Assembly (NCBI RefSeq): GCF_001531445.1
Contig: NZ_LQYA01000092.1
Coordinates: 8,098 to 66,142, forward strand
Direction: 5' to 3'
Source: Sporosarcina koreensis
GTDB lineage: Bacteria > Bacillota > Bacilli > Bacillales_A > Planococcaceae
DNA: 58,045 nucleotides
The notes below the pieces were generated by a model. It searched no databases, was not told the DNA's origin, and saw only the letters and a program-made list of their open reading frames with translations. Each line of letters opens with the position of its first letter. The first letter of the stretch is position 1. Shown in pieces: positions 1-9,433 of this stretch. The position numbers were made by a program, and so were the translations under genes.

Positions 1-247
1 GCGCTACATGCCTTTGATAAATCAGCAAGGGAGAGTTTTGCGCGAGTCGGGCCTTGTTTTGCTCGATTTGTGACCTTCAACCTGATCGGTAAAATGTCTT
101 AGCTAGTCAAAAGAGCATGGCACGAGAGAGATTCGCCCCGTACATAACATATTTCAGCGCTCCCGAAAAAGTTTCTGCTTCTAGACCTGTCCCGCTTTCA
201 ATATAGTGGAGAAATCGAAAAAAATCGGGAGGAGACGGGGAGAACGA
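1..247. other. Leading edge without a recognisable gene
   Basis: No convincing gene was seen before the NodB-type deacetylase. Two short open frames run in from the left edge and end at about 73 and 114. Either could be the C-terminus of a truncated upstream gene, but neither shows a recognisable motif. The stretch near 107-135 (GTCAAAAGAGCATGGCACGA) loosely resembles the core repeat found elsewhere in the window, too weakly to call it a copy. Confidence 0.3.
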
Positions 248-1378
248 ATGAAGAAATGGACTTGGATCAGTTGCATCGCAATCATTTGCTTTTTATTCAC
301 AGGAACGGGGAAGGCAGAAGCGGCAGAAAACGGAAAACGGTACATCGGGCTGCATGACCGCATCCTGCCGATCGAGGATATCCGTGTCATTGACGGTGAC
401 ACGAAAGTGCCTCTTAAAGACATCGCGAAATACCTCTATTTGCCCGTCGAAACGAAGGACGGGAAAACGATCATCCAAAAACGCGGAAAAGTAATCATAT
501 TCGATCATACAACAGGGGCGACCGTCTTGGACGGGGTGGATCAGCCATGGGCTCCAATCTCCTCCATTGACGGCGAGCTGTTCATTAGTGTGAAATATAT
601 CGCTCGCGAAACCGGGTTCCAATTCGAATACTTCCAGCAACACCATACAATCCGCATCTATCGCGACGAATTTAATCATATAAGCAATGAAGCATTTGAG
701 GAGATAATCAAGGAACATGCTGCAAAGAAGCACCAGATATCCGCCTCTAAAAAAGCGAATGTCTATTTGACATTCGACGACGGACCGAATCAATTCACAT
801 TGATCAATCATGCAACACTTGAAACATACAAAGTGCCTGCCACATTCTTCTTCCTCGGCAATCAAATAAAGCACAACGAATCCATCGTCAAAACCGTATC
901 GAAAAGCGGTCATTACGTCGGATCACACAGCATGACGCACGACAAGGCACTCGTCTACAGCTCGACCGAATCATTCATTGCCGAAATGACTGGTGCCGCA
1001 CAACTTCTTGAGCAAGTGACAGGGAAGTCCGCGAATCTCGTGCGCGTCCCGTACGGCAGCAAGCCGCTCGTCACACCGAGCATGCAAAAAAGCCTCATCG
1101 ATCACGGACTTTATATGTGGGACTGGGACGTCGACTCCAATGACTGGCGCTACACGGACAAACAAACCTCCCAAATTATAAAAAACGTCCAGGACGGCGT
1201 CACAAAAGCTGCAAAATCTGGCGACAAGGACATCATCATCCTTCTGCACGACCGCAGCCAGACTACCATCGCCCTTCCAAGAATCATAGAATGGCTGCAA
1301 AAAGAAGGCTACACCTTCAAGACGTACGAACCCGACAATCACATCATCCAGAACTTCCTCCAAGACCCGTTGCTCTGA
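248..1378 (+). CDS. Polysaccharide deacetylase (NodB domain) with N-terminal copper-amine-oxidase-like domain
   Basis: A secreted or membrane-anchored carbohydrate esterase family 4 enzyme of 376 residues, expected to remove N-acetyl groups from peptidoglycan or another surface glycan. A signal peptide (MKKWTWISCIAIICFLF, cleavage near AEA) is followed at residues ~35-140 by a copper-amine-oxidase-N-like/stalk domain. The NodB domain carries TFDDGP (D177, D178), the metal-binding GSHSMTH (H227, H231), the RVPYGS loop, the WDWDVDSNDW segment and the late ILLHDRS histidine, so the catalytic set looks complete. An in-frame GTG lies at 206, but ATG 248 is preferred because the signal peptide begins there and a GGAGGAG-like site lies upstream. 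The exact substrate cannot be read from sequence. Confidence 0.88.
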   Translation: MKKWTWISCIAIICFLFTGTGKAEAAENGKRYIGLHDRILPIEDIRVIDGDTKVPLKDIAKYLYLPVETKDGKTIIQKRGKVIIFDHTTGATVLDGVDQPWAPISSIDGELFISVKYIARETGFQFEYFQQHHTIRIYRDEFNHISNEAFEEIIKEHAAKKHQISASKKANVYLTFDDGPNQFTLINHATLETYKVPATFFFLGNQIKHNESIVKTVSKSGHYVGSHSMTHDKALVYSSTESFIAEMTGAAQLLEQVTGKSANLVRVPYGSKPLVTPSMQKSLIDHGLYMWDWDVDSNDWRYTDKQTSQIIKNVQDGVTKAAKSGDKDIIILLHDRSQTTIALPRIIEWLQKEGYTFKTYEPDNHIIQNFLQDPLL

Positions 1379-1386
1379 ATCAAACC

Positions 1387-1418
1387 GTTAATTGGTCAAA
1401 AGCATTCAGCGCAACAGG
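1387..1418 (+). repeat. Core repeat copy 1 (diverged)
   Basis: Begins GTTAATTGGTCAAAAG and continues CATTCAGCGCAACAGG. It matches the family core (AATTTGTCAAAAGCATTCAG, then CGCGAATAGGG) except for a TTTG to TTGG change and a weak left end. It lies immediately 5' of a 20-base-period array, whereas most other copies lie 3' of one. Confidence 0.65.
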
Positions 1419-1429
1419 CAAAACCAATT

Positions 1430-1598
1430 ACGCATAAACACCGCGAAACACGCATAAATCGCTACAACTACGCATAAATCGCAAACTCGACGCATAAATC
1501 GTCACAATCACGCATAACCGTCGTCAGAAACGCATAAATCGGCAAATGCACGCATAACTGCTGCCACTTACGCATAAACGTCAACATTCACGCATAAT
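1430..1598 (+). repeat. 20-bp-period ACGCATAA array, 9 units
   Basis: CGCATAA starts at 1431, 1451, 1471, 1491, 1511, 1531, 1551, 1571 and 1591, an exact 20-base period with no slippage. The 11-12 bases between words differ from unit to unit. This is the longest unbroken array in the window. The rest of the gap, to 1873, holds no gene that I can support. Confidence 0.95.
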
Positions 1599-1873
1599 CC
1601 ACCCAACAATGAATCGCACGATCCAAAACATCACCAGCAACCTGTCAAAATTGCATATCCAAACACCCAAGCAGTCGACTTAGCCAAATACTCATATTTC
1701 CAGCTTCACCCATAAATCTTCGGAACTACCCGCATCCAGAATCACCCATATCCTTTGAACGATTTTTCAGAAATATCATCATTAACCACACCAATCGGTA
1801 TTTTCAAACAAATCGCACTATGATATCTTGAAATGGCATCAATCTACCAAACTACTAAGGGGGGATAGGTATT

Positions 1874-4800
1874 TTGAAGAAACATAACTTCACCAAGCTG
1901 TTCAGCACATTCTTGGCAATCATCCTTGTGCTTTCCTTGCTCACGCCATTCTCGGCATCCGCCAACACGGATTCCGCCGATTTGGCTGGCACTGCTGAAA
2001 CAGCTGAAAAAACAGTACAAGCAACAAAAGCCTTCAAAGAAAACCTTCAAAACGAAAGCGTCATGGAGCGAAAAGCCGCAATCGCCGAACAGCTCAACCT
2101 GCTCGGGGGCGAAGCGAAACTGCATGAAGAGCTTCAAAACGTAACAGGGAATCAACAAGTCCCTGTCATCATTCACTTATCCGAAAAATCAGTCGGACTC
2201 CAACAGGGAATCCAAAAACTGAACGGAAAACCATTCTCTAGCGCAGAAGCACAGCAAACGAAACAAAAAGTGCGCAATCAGCAAGCCGCCGCGAAAAAAG
2301 AGATGGTCATCAAAGGCATTCAGTTCAACCAAGGCTTCTCCTATGACACCGTCCTCAACGGAATGTCAGGAACTGTAAAAGCCGACGACCTGCCAAAACT
2401 TCTTGAAGTGAACGGCGTCAAACTCGTCGAACCGGACACCACTGTTTACGCACTCGAACTCGACAAATCCAAAAGCTCTTCCAAACTGAACGGCCTGAAA
2501 AAACCGGCGCCTTCCGAATCAAAACTTGAAGAGAAAGCAAAAGACAATCAAGTCGGACCTGCCATGGACACAAGCATCGGCTTCCTCGGAATCGAAGCAC
2601 TCTGGGCAGAAGGCCTTGAAGGACAAGGCATCAAAGTAGCCGTCCTCGACACAGGCATCGACGCCGATCACCCAGACTTCCAAGGTATCTACAAAGGCGG
2701 AAAAAACTTCGTTCCGCACACAGGCAACGACTACGCACGCCCACGTGCCGATGACGACGCTTCCGAAACATCACCGGTGGAACGACCGTCACACAGGCCG
2801 GAATTCAATGACAGAGGAAGCTCATTCTACACGTCCCACGGCACACACGTAGCGGGCACAATCGCCGCAATCGGCAACAATGAATATGGCATCAAAGGAA
2901 TCGCACCGAAAGTCGACCTCTACGCATACCGCGTACTCGGCGCATACGGCAGCGGATCCACATCAGGCATCATCGCAGCAATCGACACAGCAGTCCAAGA
3001 AGGCATGGACGTCATCAACCTATCACTTGGCGGTGGCTCCAACACAGAAACGGATGCTGGCTCCTTCGCCATCAACAACGCCATGCTTGCAGGCACGATC
3101 TCAGTTGTCGCAACAGGAAACTCCGGACCGAACCGCGGCACGATGGGCACACCAAGCACAGCCCGCCTCGGCATCGCAGTCGGCAACACGACCAACCCGG
3201 AACTGTCGACTGTCAATTTCGAAATGTCAAACGGCGAATTCGAATTCTCCAACAATGTGAAATTCTTCTTCACGCCAATTGGAAAAAATCTTAAACAAGA
3301 ATTGTCTGGTGAATTGGATATTATCGCAATTCCTGGTGTCGGTAAAGAATCCGACTACGATCAGTTAGACATCACAGGAAAAGTTGTCCACGTTTCCCGT
3401 GGAGAAATTGCGTTTTTGGAAAAAATACAATTTGCTACCGAAAAAGGCGCCAAAGCGATTATTATCTACAATACAAAAGACCATGCGGATGGAAACGATA
3501 ATCCTATGTCAAATGTAGGTAGTGGCGATGTTTTCGATGTGTCAATCCCTTCCTTCAACATGTCTTACAATGCTGGGAAGGCAATCTTGGATGGTTTGAA
3601 TAACGGAGAAGGAAAAATCACATTCGATGTAGATAACTTTGTCTATACTTCTGGCGACGAAGTGAACGACTCCAGCTCACGCGGACCGTCCACACCGAAC
3701 TTCGACATCAAACCTGACGTTACAGCACCGGGAACGAACATCATGTCCACAATCCCGATGTACAAAGCAGACTTCCCGGAAGCCACCTACGAACAAGCAT
3801 ACGCACGTAAAACAGGTACTTCCATGGCCACACCACATATTGCGGGAATCGCGGCGCTAGTAAAACAAGCGAATCCGAATTGGGACGCCTTCGACGTAAA
3901 AGTCGCGCTTTCCAACACAGCCAAGGTCCTTGACACTGGCAAGTACGACGTATTCGCACAAGGGGCAGGCCGCGTACAAGCATACCAAGCAGCGCATCCT
4001 GAAATCCTTGCATACGCAATCGACACCGCAAGCAATGATGGCGTGTCCGTCGAAAACAAAAAAGGGACTGTGACATTCGGTCCTCAAGATTTAACGAACG
4101 ACATCTCGGTTACAAAGCAAATTCTCGTGAAAAACGAAAACGGCAATGGCGGCACGTACAATGCTTCTGTACAAGTGACGAAAGGATTTGGTGACGCAAC
4201 TGTCACAATCGACAAGCCGACATTCACGTTATCCGGCGAGCAACTGCTCAACGTCACATTGACAGCATCCGCTGCAAGCACAAAGTCCGGCGATGAAATT
4301 CTCGGATACATCAATATCGAAGGCGGAAGCACAACCGCTTCATTGCCATTCGCAGCCGAATTCGGCGGGGAAGCGGCAACTGAAGTTCAAAACATGCGCA
4401 TTACAGAAACAGACTTGAGCTTCAATGGCGACGGCGTGAAAGACGAAGCGATGCTCTACTTTACAATCACGGGCGACGTCGCAACGAACTATGTTGAACT
4501 TTGGGACATCATGGACCCTGAAGGCGGTGTCTATGAAGACGGCTACATCGGCTACTTGCATGCTTCCGATTCACTAGGTGCAGGGTCCTACCAGCTGAGG
4601 ATTGGAGGACAATACAGACCATGGGACGGCACACCTCCAACAATGATTCCGGACGGTCTCTACACGATCGACTTCACAGCATTGTCAGCTTCCGGCGTCA
4701 TCGGTGACTACGTCGGACCAGTCGTCGTCAAATCCGAGGCAGGCACGATCGAAGGGGCAATTGAAGGCACAACTGCAACCGGTCAAATCGACGATGCCTA

Positions 4801-7264
4801 TATTCAATACCAAGAGGAATTGGTTTGGTATGGCCTTGGCTACGACATCAATACGAAACTGAAAGCATCCTATGAGGTGGTGAAGGAAGATGAAGTCGTT
4901 GCATCCGGCCCGATCAAACTTGAGCAGGACGGCACATTCACATTTGATCTTCCAGAACTGAACAAAAAAGACAACTCGGTCAAAGTGAAGTACGAAGACG
5001 CGGCGGGCAATAAAGCTGAAGCGATCATCTACAACGCAGGCGACCAAGTGGACGATGAAGTGGAATATGCGTTGAACCATGAATCACTTACGCTTGAAGT
5101 CGGCGCATCGGAGCAATTGACAGTAACCGAAACGACGACCAAAGCGGACGGAACGACAGAAGAGAAGGATGTCACGGCTGACGCGACATTCACTTCAGCG
5201 GATGAAACAATCGCAACTGTCGAAAACGGCAATATCACAGCAGTGTCTGCCGGTACGACTGACATCACAGTCACATACAAAGAATTCACTGCAACGGTCA
5301 CAATTGAAATTGCAGCTGAAGTGGAAGATACAGTAACATATGCTGTCAATAAAACAAATCTGGTGCTCGAAGCAGGCCAGCAAGAACAGCTATTCGTTAC
5401 GGAAACGATCACGAAACCTGATGGAACGACGGAAGAGAAAGACGTCACAGCTGACGCGGCATTCACATCTGCAAACACGGCAGTGGCAACCGTCGAAAAC
5501 GGCAACGTCATAGCAGTCGCTAAAGGCACGACTGACATCACAGTCACATACGAAGATTACACGGAAACAGTGGCGGTAGAAGTAACTGACAAGCCGGTCG
5601 GTGAAGAAACAGTCACGTATTCCGTCAATAAAACACAAATGGTTCTTGGTGAAGGCCAGCAAGAACAGCTATACGTCACACAAACGACAGTGAAACCGGA
5701 CGGCACCGTCATCGAAAAGGATGTCACCGGCCAACTTCGCTATAACGTCGTCAACAACACCTACGCAACGGTCCAAAAAGGGCTCGTTACAGCTAAGAAA
5801 GCAGGAAAGACGCAAGTCCGCGTCATGATCAACGGCCAAGAAACGATCTACGTCTACTTGGAAGTAACGAAAAAACTACAAAACATCGTCACGTACACAG
5901 TGAGTCAAACCCACCTGAACATAGGTGTCGGCCAACAAGAGCAAGTGTATGTAACGGAAACAACGGTCACACCTGAAGGCGACGTATCCGAAAGGGATGT
6001 CACAGGATTCGGCGCATACAAAGTGATCGACAACTCGGTCGCAACCGTGAAAAAAGGGCTCGTCACTGGACAAAAAGCCGGCAAATCACAATTGCGCATC
6101 GAAGTGAAAGACCAGAAAGGCGTCCTAAAGGAAACAATCTACGTCTACATCAACGTGGAGGCCCTTCCGCAGGACATCGTCACATACGCGCTCAGCACGA
6201 CGGAAATGACAATGGAAGTCGGAGAGCAGAAACAATTGAAAGTGACAGAAACAACAGTGGCGCCTGACGGCAGAACGACACAGCGTGATGCAACAGTCGA
6301 CTCGAAATTCAATGTCGTTAATAACACGCTTGCGACCGTCCAACGAGGACTCGTCACAGCACATGCACCAGGCAAAACACAAGTCCGCGTCGTCATGCCG
6401 AACGGCGAAGTCACACTCGTCTACCTTGAAGTGACAGGCGCACCGGTGCAACCGGAGCAACCGCAAGAGCCAGAAACACCTGACACAATCACTTTCGCGG
6501 TCAATAAAGATCGAATCTCCCTACTCGAAGGCGAGACGGATCAATTAACAGTAACGCAAACAACAACAAAAGCGGACGGCACTTTTGTAGGTGATAACGA
6601 CGCCACTGCTTCGTCAACGTTTACATCTGCAAATGAACATGTAGCAACTGTCGCGAACGGCATCATCACAGCGACAGGCGCAGGTGAAACAGAAATCACA
6701 GTGACAAATAGCGATTTCACAGCGACTGTCTCAGTAACAGTCACAGCCGTCGAAGAGCCGGAAGTTGAAGTACCTGCAACAAGCTTCATTGTTACGGAAG
6801 AAATCATCACAAGCTCCCCAGGCGAAATCGTGCTAGACTTGTCGGCATTTGAAGGGGAAACGGATATTGAAGTGAACGAGTTTGTCTTGAGGACGCTTGC
6901 AGATTCGAATAAGGAAGTCGTCATCCAAAAGGACGGCGCAGTCTTCTCGCTTCATAAAAATGTATTCAAAGACTTGCACGGCGACCTGACGATTTCCATT
7001 GCAAGAAGCAGTGCATCTGAAGTAATCAACGCCGTTTCCGACATCTACACGATCACGTTCTGGAACGGAATCGGTGATACGAAACAACAACTGACAAGCA
7101 TCAATCATAAAATCGATGTCATCATGTCAGTGTTTGGCAATAAAAAAGTTCAAATCTTTGACCTCAGCAACAATAGAGAAGTTGAGAAAAATGCTAATGT
7201 TAAAGAGGGTAAAGTCAAATTCAAAACAGATAACGCCGGCAGCTTCGTAGCCATCGAAATCTAA
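1874..7264 (+). CDS. Vpr-like S8 subtilase with PA insert and six Ig-like (BIG2) repeats
   Basis: A very large (1796 aa) secreted serine protease. Signal peptide MKKHNFTKLFSTFLAIILVL with cleavage near ASA; an I9-type propeptide at ~85-195; the S8 catalytic domain at ~235-720 with Asp259 (VAVLDTGID), His322 (SHGTHVAGT) and Ser650 (GTSMATPHIAG); a protease-associated (PA) domain inserted at ~466-596; then Fn3-like sequence and, from ~1065 to ~1635, six related BIG2-type repeats of ~85-95 residues (YxxxxxxxxLxxGxxxQLxVTETTTxxDG...). A C-terminal ~150 residues is unassigned. No LPXTG or SLH motif was seen, so the anchoring mode is unclear. The TTG start is supported by AAGGGGGGAT just upstream. 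It probably degrades extracellular protein for nutrition. The PA segment has codon use unlike its flanks. Confidence 0.93.
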   Translation: MKKHNFTKLFSTFLAIILVLSLLTPFSASANTDSADLAGTAETAEKTVQATKAFKENLQNESVMERKAAIAEQLNLLGGEAKLHEELQNVTGNQQVPVIIHLSEKSVGLQQGIQKLNGKPFSSAEAQQTKQKVRNQQAAAKKEMVIKGIQFNQGFSYDTVLNGMSGTVKADDLPKLLEVNGVKLVEPDTTVYALELDKSKSSSKLNGLKKPAPSESKLEEKAKDNQVGPAMDTSIGFLGIEALWAEGLEGQGIKVAVLDTGIDADHPDFQGIYKGGKNFVPHTGNDYARPRADDDASETSPVERPSHRPEFNDRGSSFYTSHGTHVAGTIAAIGNNEYGIKGIAPKVDLYAYRVLGAYGSGSTSGIIAAIDTAVQEGMDVINLSLGGGSNTETDAGSFAINNAMLAGTISVVATGNSGPNRGTMGTPSTARLGIAVGNTTNPELSTVNFEMSNGEFEFSNNVKFFFTPIGKNLKQELSGELDIIAIPGVGKESDYDQLDITGKVVHVSRGEIAFLEKIQFATEKGAKAIIIYNTKDHADGNDNPMSNVGSGDVFDVSIPSFNMSYNAGKAILDGLNNGEGKITFDVDNFVYTSGDEVNDSSSRGPSTPNFDIKPDVTAPGTNIMSTIPMYKADFPEATYEQAYARKTGTSMATPHIAGIAALVKQANPNWDAFDVKVALSNTAKVLDTGKYDVFAQGAGRVQAYQAAHPEILAYAIDTASNDGVSVENKKGTVTFGPQDLTNDISVTKQILVKNENGNGGTYNASVQVTKGFGDATVTIDKPTFTLSGEQLLNVTLTASAASTKSGDEILGYINIEGGSTTASLPFAAEFGGEAATEVQNMRITETDLSFNGDGVKDEAMLYFTITGDVATNYVELWDIMDPEGGVYEDGYIGYLHASDSLGAGSYQLRIGGQYRPWDGTPPTMIPDGLYTIDFTALSASGVIGDYVGPVVVKSEAGTIEGAIEGTTATGQIDDAYIQYQEELVWYGLGYDINTKLKASYEVVKEDEVVASGPIKLEQDGTFTFDLPELNKKDNSVKVKYEDAAGNKAEAIIYNAGDQVDDEVEYALNHESLTLEVGASEQLTVTETTTKADGTTEEKDVTADATFTSADETIATVENGNITAVSAGTTDITVTYKEFTATVTIEIAAEVEDTVTYAVNKTNLVLEAGQQEQLFVTETITKPDGTTEEKDVTADAAFTSANTAVATVENGNVIAVAKGTTDITVTYEDYTETVAVEVTDKPVGEETVTYSVNKTQMVLGEGQQEQLYVTQTTVKPDGTVIEKDVTGQLRYNVVNNTYATVQKGLVTAKKAGKTQVRVMINGQETIYVYLEVTKKLQNIVTYTVSQTHLNIGVGQQEQVYVTETTVTPEGDVSERDVTGFGAYKVIDNSVATVKKGLVTGQKAGKSQLRIEVKDQKGVLKETIYVYINVEALPQDIVTYALSTTEMTMEVGEQKQLKVTETTVAPDGRTTQRDATVDSKFNVVNNTLATVQRGLVTAHAPGKTQVRVVMPNGEVTLVYLEVTGAPVQPEQPQEPETPDTITFAVNKDRISLLEGETDQLTVTQTTTKADGTFVGDNDATASSTFTSANEHVATVANGIITATGAGETEITVTNSDFTATVSVTVTAVEEPEVEVPATSFIVTEEIITSSPGEIVLDLSAFEGETDIEVNEFVLRTLADSNKEVVIQKDGAVFSLHKNVFKDLHGDLTISIARSSASEVINAVSDIYTITFWNGIGDTKQQLTSINHKIDVIMSVFGNKKVQIFDLSNNREVEKNANVKEGKVKFKTDNAGSFVAIEI

Positions 7265-7270
7265 AATCCA

Positions 7271-7306
7271 AACAGCCTTTCCGGATTCCGGAAAGGCTGT
7301 TAGTTT
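7271..7306 (+). terminator. Rho-independent terminator of the subtilase gene
   Basis: Near-perfect inverted repeat AACAGCCTTTCCGG...CCGGAAAGGCTGTT (13-15 bp stem) seven bases after the stop codon. The T-tract is short (AGTTT). Confidence 0.8.
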
Positions 7307-7314
7307 ACCACAAA

Positions 7315-7423
7315 CCGCATAAATTCCGCTATCCACGCATAAATTTATTTATTTACGCATAATCGCTTCCAACGACGCATAAACTCTCCAATTCACGCAT
7401 AACTCCCCATAATTACGCATAAT
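7315..7423 (+). repeat. 20-bp-period ACGCATAA array, 6 units
   Basis: CGCAT at 7316, 7336, 7356, 7376, 7396 and 7416: exact 20-base period. The array lies between two convergent genes yet keeps the same orientation as all others. The last unit (ACGCATAATGCCCC) has the distinctive end form seen before other core copies. Confidence 0.93.
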
Positions 7424-7435
7424 GCCCCAAACGAA

Positions 7436-7476
7436 CCCCTTCATTTGTCAAAATCATTCAGCGCGCATTGCGAAGG
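7436..7476 (+). repeat. Core repeat copy 2
   Basis: CCCCTTCATTTGTCAAAATC followed by ATTCAGCGCGCATTGCGAAGG. It diverges at the right end, where the usual TAGGGG is changed. It is followed by the CCCGCGT...CA link into a 21-base-period array. Confidence 0.7.
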
Positions 7477-7510
7477 CATCCCCCAAAAAATCTCCCGCGT
7501 ACATTTGGCC

Positions 7511-7641
7511 GCAACACAATCAATTCGTCACAACACAATCAACCTGCCACGCAACAAAACGAACTCCAATCACAACGCAACGAATCTAACACGCAACACA
7601 ACGACCGTCCCCAGCAACACAACAAACGAACTTTGCAACCC
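7511..7641 (+). repeat. 21-bp-period CGCAACRCAAY array, 7 units
   Basis: Words of the form CAACACAAT/CAACGCAAC start at 7512, 7531, 7552, 7573, 7594, 7615 and 7636. Spacing is 21 bases apart from one 19-base step. The open frame that crosses this array is judged a by-product of its stop-poor A/C-rich composition. Confidence 0.85.
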
Positions 7642-7646
7642 AAAAA

Positions 7647-7675
7647 TAAAAAACCAGCAAAAATGCTGGTTTTTC
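7647..7675 (-). terminator. Terminator of the DHA2 pump gene
   Basis: Read on the minus strand: AAAACCAGCA-TTTTT-GCTGGTTTT followed by a T-rich run, ending about ten bases after the pump stop codon. Confidence 0.8.
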
Positions 7676-7684
7676 ACTTACTAC

Positions 7685-9172
7685 TTATTCAGTTTGCTCC
7701 TCAGCTGTTTCTTCCCCTTCATCCGGCTTCGCACGATACACCAAGAAAGCCAAGATGACGGCCACAATCGACATCGCAAAAGCAATAAAGTAGACGAGCT
7801 CAACGCCGGCCACCATCGCAAGATCGATTGTCACCGGATCTTGCGGACTTGCGGAGCCTTCCAAAAACTTCATCTGCCTTGCATTCAAAATACTGATGAA
7901 AACAGAAACGCCAATCGCTCCGCCAACTGGCTGCAACGTTGACATGACCGCGGTTCCATGCGGGTACAACCTCTTCGGCAACTGGTTCAATCCATTCGTC
8001 TCCGCAGGCATCATGATTGCCGACACCGTCAGCATGATCAAAATATACCCGACGACAACGGCCCAAACAGGCGTATCGACCGTCAATCTGCTCATCATGA
8101 ACATCGTTCCGCTCAACACGATCGTTGCCGGAATCATCAAGACGCGCGGTCCGAATTTATCAAACAGGGCGCCCATGAACGGCGACATCGCCCCATTCAA
8201 AATGCTTCCCGGCAAGAGGACCAAGCCGGCAGTGGCGGCGGTTAATGCCAGTGGCCCCTGCATATAGATTGGCAAAATGATTTCCGATGCAAACATCGCC
8301 ATGATAATGATCAAAAACATGAGGACCGCATGCGTATACATCGGGTAGCGGAACACCCGCAAATCCATGACCGGCTCCTCCAACTTCAATTGCCGCAGCA
8401 CAAAAAGAACGACACCGATGACACCTACAATCAGGGCGGACAGTACATTTACACTAGCAAATCCATTCGCGCTTTCTCCGACGGAGCTAAAACCGTACAC
8501 GATTCCACCGAAGCCCAACGTCGAAAAAACCAACGAAATGACGTCAATCTTAGGTTTCGTCACTTCCGATACATTAATTAAATGCTTGTAAGCAAACACA
8601 ATCGAAAACAATGCAAACGGAATGACGATGATAAATAAATAACGCCATCCAAGATATTCAACGATCACTCCGGAAAGCGTCGGGCCGATAGCTGGCGCAA
8701 ACATGATGACAAGGCCAATCAATCCCATCACTTTCCCTCGGCGTTCCGGTGGGAAAATCAATAAGAACACATTGAAAATGATAGGCATCAGCAAACCGGT
8801 TCCGACTGCCTGGATCAACCGTCCAACGAGTAGTATTGGAAATGTCAGCGCGGAGGCACTGACAATGGTACCAACCGTAAAGACAATCATCGTTCCAAGA
8901 AACAATTGCCTCGTCGTGAACCATTGCAATAGCAATGCGGAAATCGGAATGACGATTGCCATGACAAGCATGAAGCCTGTCGCCATCCATTGCACAGTCG
9001 GCAATGATATTGAAAATTCATCCATTAGCGTAATCAGCGCGATATTCAATAAGGTTTCATTCAAAATCGCGAAAAAAGCACCGATGATGAGTGACAGCAT
9101 GATCGGCATGACTTTTACACTCGGATCATCCGCCAAATACTCATATTTTTTCGGTTCTACAGTTTCTTGCAT
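7685..9172 (-). CDS. DHA2-family MFS multidrug efflux transporter (EmrB/QacA-like)
   Basis: A 495-residue proton-coupled efflux pump of the inner membrane, expected to have 14 transmembrane segments. The family appears in the N-terminal region (FFAILNETLLNIAL...FSISLPTVQWMATGFMLVMA), the motif C-like segment (AIGPTLSGVIVEYLGWRYLF) in helix 5, and a charged hydrophilic C-terminal tail. It is the only long minus-strand gene in the window and stands alone. ATG 9172 has GAGAGGAG about 10 bases upstream. The upstream leader contains a promoter, a 12-codon peptide and an intrinsic terminator, which suggests induction by ribosome-stalling drugs. Substrate range cannot be told from sequence. Confidence 0.92.
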   Translation of the reverse strand: MQETVEPKKYEYLADDPSVKVMPIMLSLIIGAFFAILNETLLNIALITLMDEFSISLPTVQWMATGFMLVMAIVIPISALLLQWFTTRQLFLGTMIVFTVGTIVSASALTFPILLVGRLIQAVGTGLLMPIIFNVFLLIFPPERRGKVMGLIGLVIMFAPAIGPTLSGVIVEYLGWRYLFIIVIPFALFSIVFAYKHLINVSEVTKPKIDVISLVFSTLGFGGIVYGFSSVGESANGFASVNVLSALIVGVIGVVLFVLRQLKLEEPVMDLRVFRYPMYTHAVLMFLIIIMAMFASEIILPIYMQGPLALTAATAGLVLLPGSILNGAMSPFMGALFDKFGPRVLMIPATIVLSGTMFMMSRLTVDTPVWAVVVGYILIMLTVSAIMMPAETNGLNQLPKRLYPHGTAVMSTLQPVGGAIGVSVFISILNARQMKFLEGSASPQDPVTIDLAMVAGVELVYFIAFAMSIVAVILAFLVYRAKPDEGEETAEEQTE

Positions 9173-9251
9173 ATAAAAAAACTCCTCTCGTCTACGTAAA
9201 TATTGTTGGCATTCTTACGTGAAAGTAGTCGAAATGGAGCTCTCCAAAAAA

Positions 9252-9288
9252 GCGCAAAAATAAAAAGAGAAGGCAATCCCCCTCTTTT
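9252..9288 (-). terminator. Candidate attenuator terminator in the pump leader
   Basis: On the minus strand AAAAGAGGGGG-ATTG-CCTTCTCTTTT forms an ~11-bp stem (two G-U pairs) with a 4-base loop, followed by TATTTTT. It sits between the leader peptide and the pump start codon, so transcription into the pump must pass it. An anti-terminator pairing could involve the upstream CTCTAC-TTTT or GCCTTTTT segments, but this was only inspected by eye. Confidence 0.72.
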
Positions 9289-9362
9289 CATGACTATTGA
9301 TTTTTAAAAAGGCAGACCTATTCCGAATACTCCACAAAAGTAGAGCCTCTCAAGCTATTCAA

Positions 9363-9401
9363 TTACCCATTCAACTTGATTCGGATTTTGATAGTTGCCA
9401 T
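9363..9401 (-). CDS. Leader peptide MATIKIRIKLNG upstream of the efflux pump
   Basis: A 12-codon open frame with an excellent ribosome-binding site (GGAGG, spacing 9 to ATG) starting about 26 bases after a good minus-strand promoter. The peptide holds overlapping Lys-Ile-Arg (5-7) and Arg-Ile-Lys (7-9) triplets. The '+X+' pattern is known from ErmDL-type leaders to cause macrolide-dependent ribosome stalling. An intrinsic terminator lies between it and the DHA2 pump. Leader, terminator and resistance-type gene in this order match transcription attenuation by ribosome stalling. Expression and drug response are inferred, not shown. Confidence 0.65.
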   Translation of the reverse strand: MATIKIRIKLNG

Positions 9402-9433
9402 TGTTAAAAACCTCCGTTCGAAAATGTAGGCCA

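Noticed and set aside
107..135. Extra core-repeat copy near the left edge
   Set aside because: Only GTCAAAAG and a few later bases agree, with a two-base insertion; not above chance for this composition.
206..247. GTG 206 as start of the deacetylase
   Set aside because: It adds a short basic stretch before a normal signal peptide and covers the ribosome site of ATG 248.
1430..1598. CRISPR array
   Set aside because: The conserved word is only 8-9 bases and the variable part 11-12, far below CRISPR repeat and spacer sizes. No cas gene is in the window, and the words are scattered over many gaps.
5029..6924. Long minus-strand frames inside the subtilase repeat region
   Set aside because: They arise from C-ending codons of the coding strand; their Ser/Val/Thr-rich translations have no independent features.
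7896..9176. Plus-strand open frames opposite the pump gene
   Set aside because: They are antisense to a clear DHA2 transporter and show no family features.
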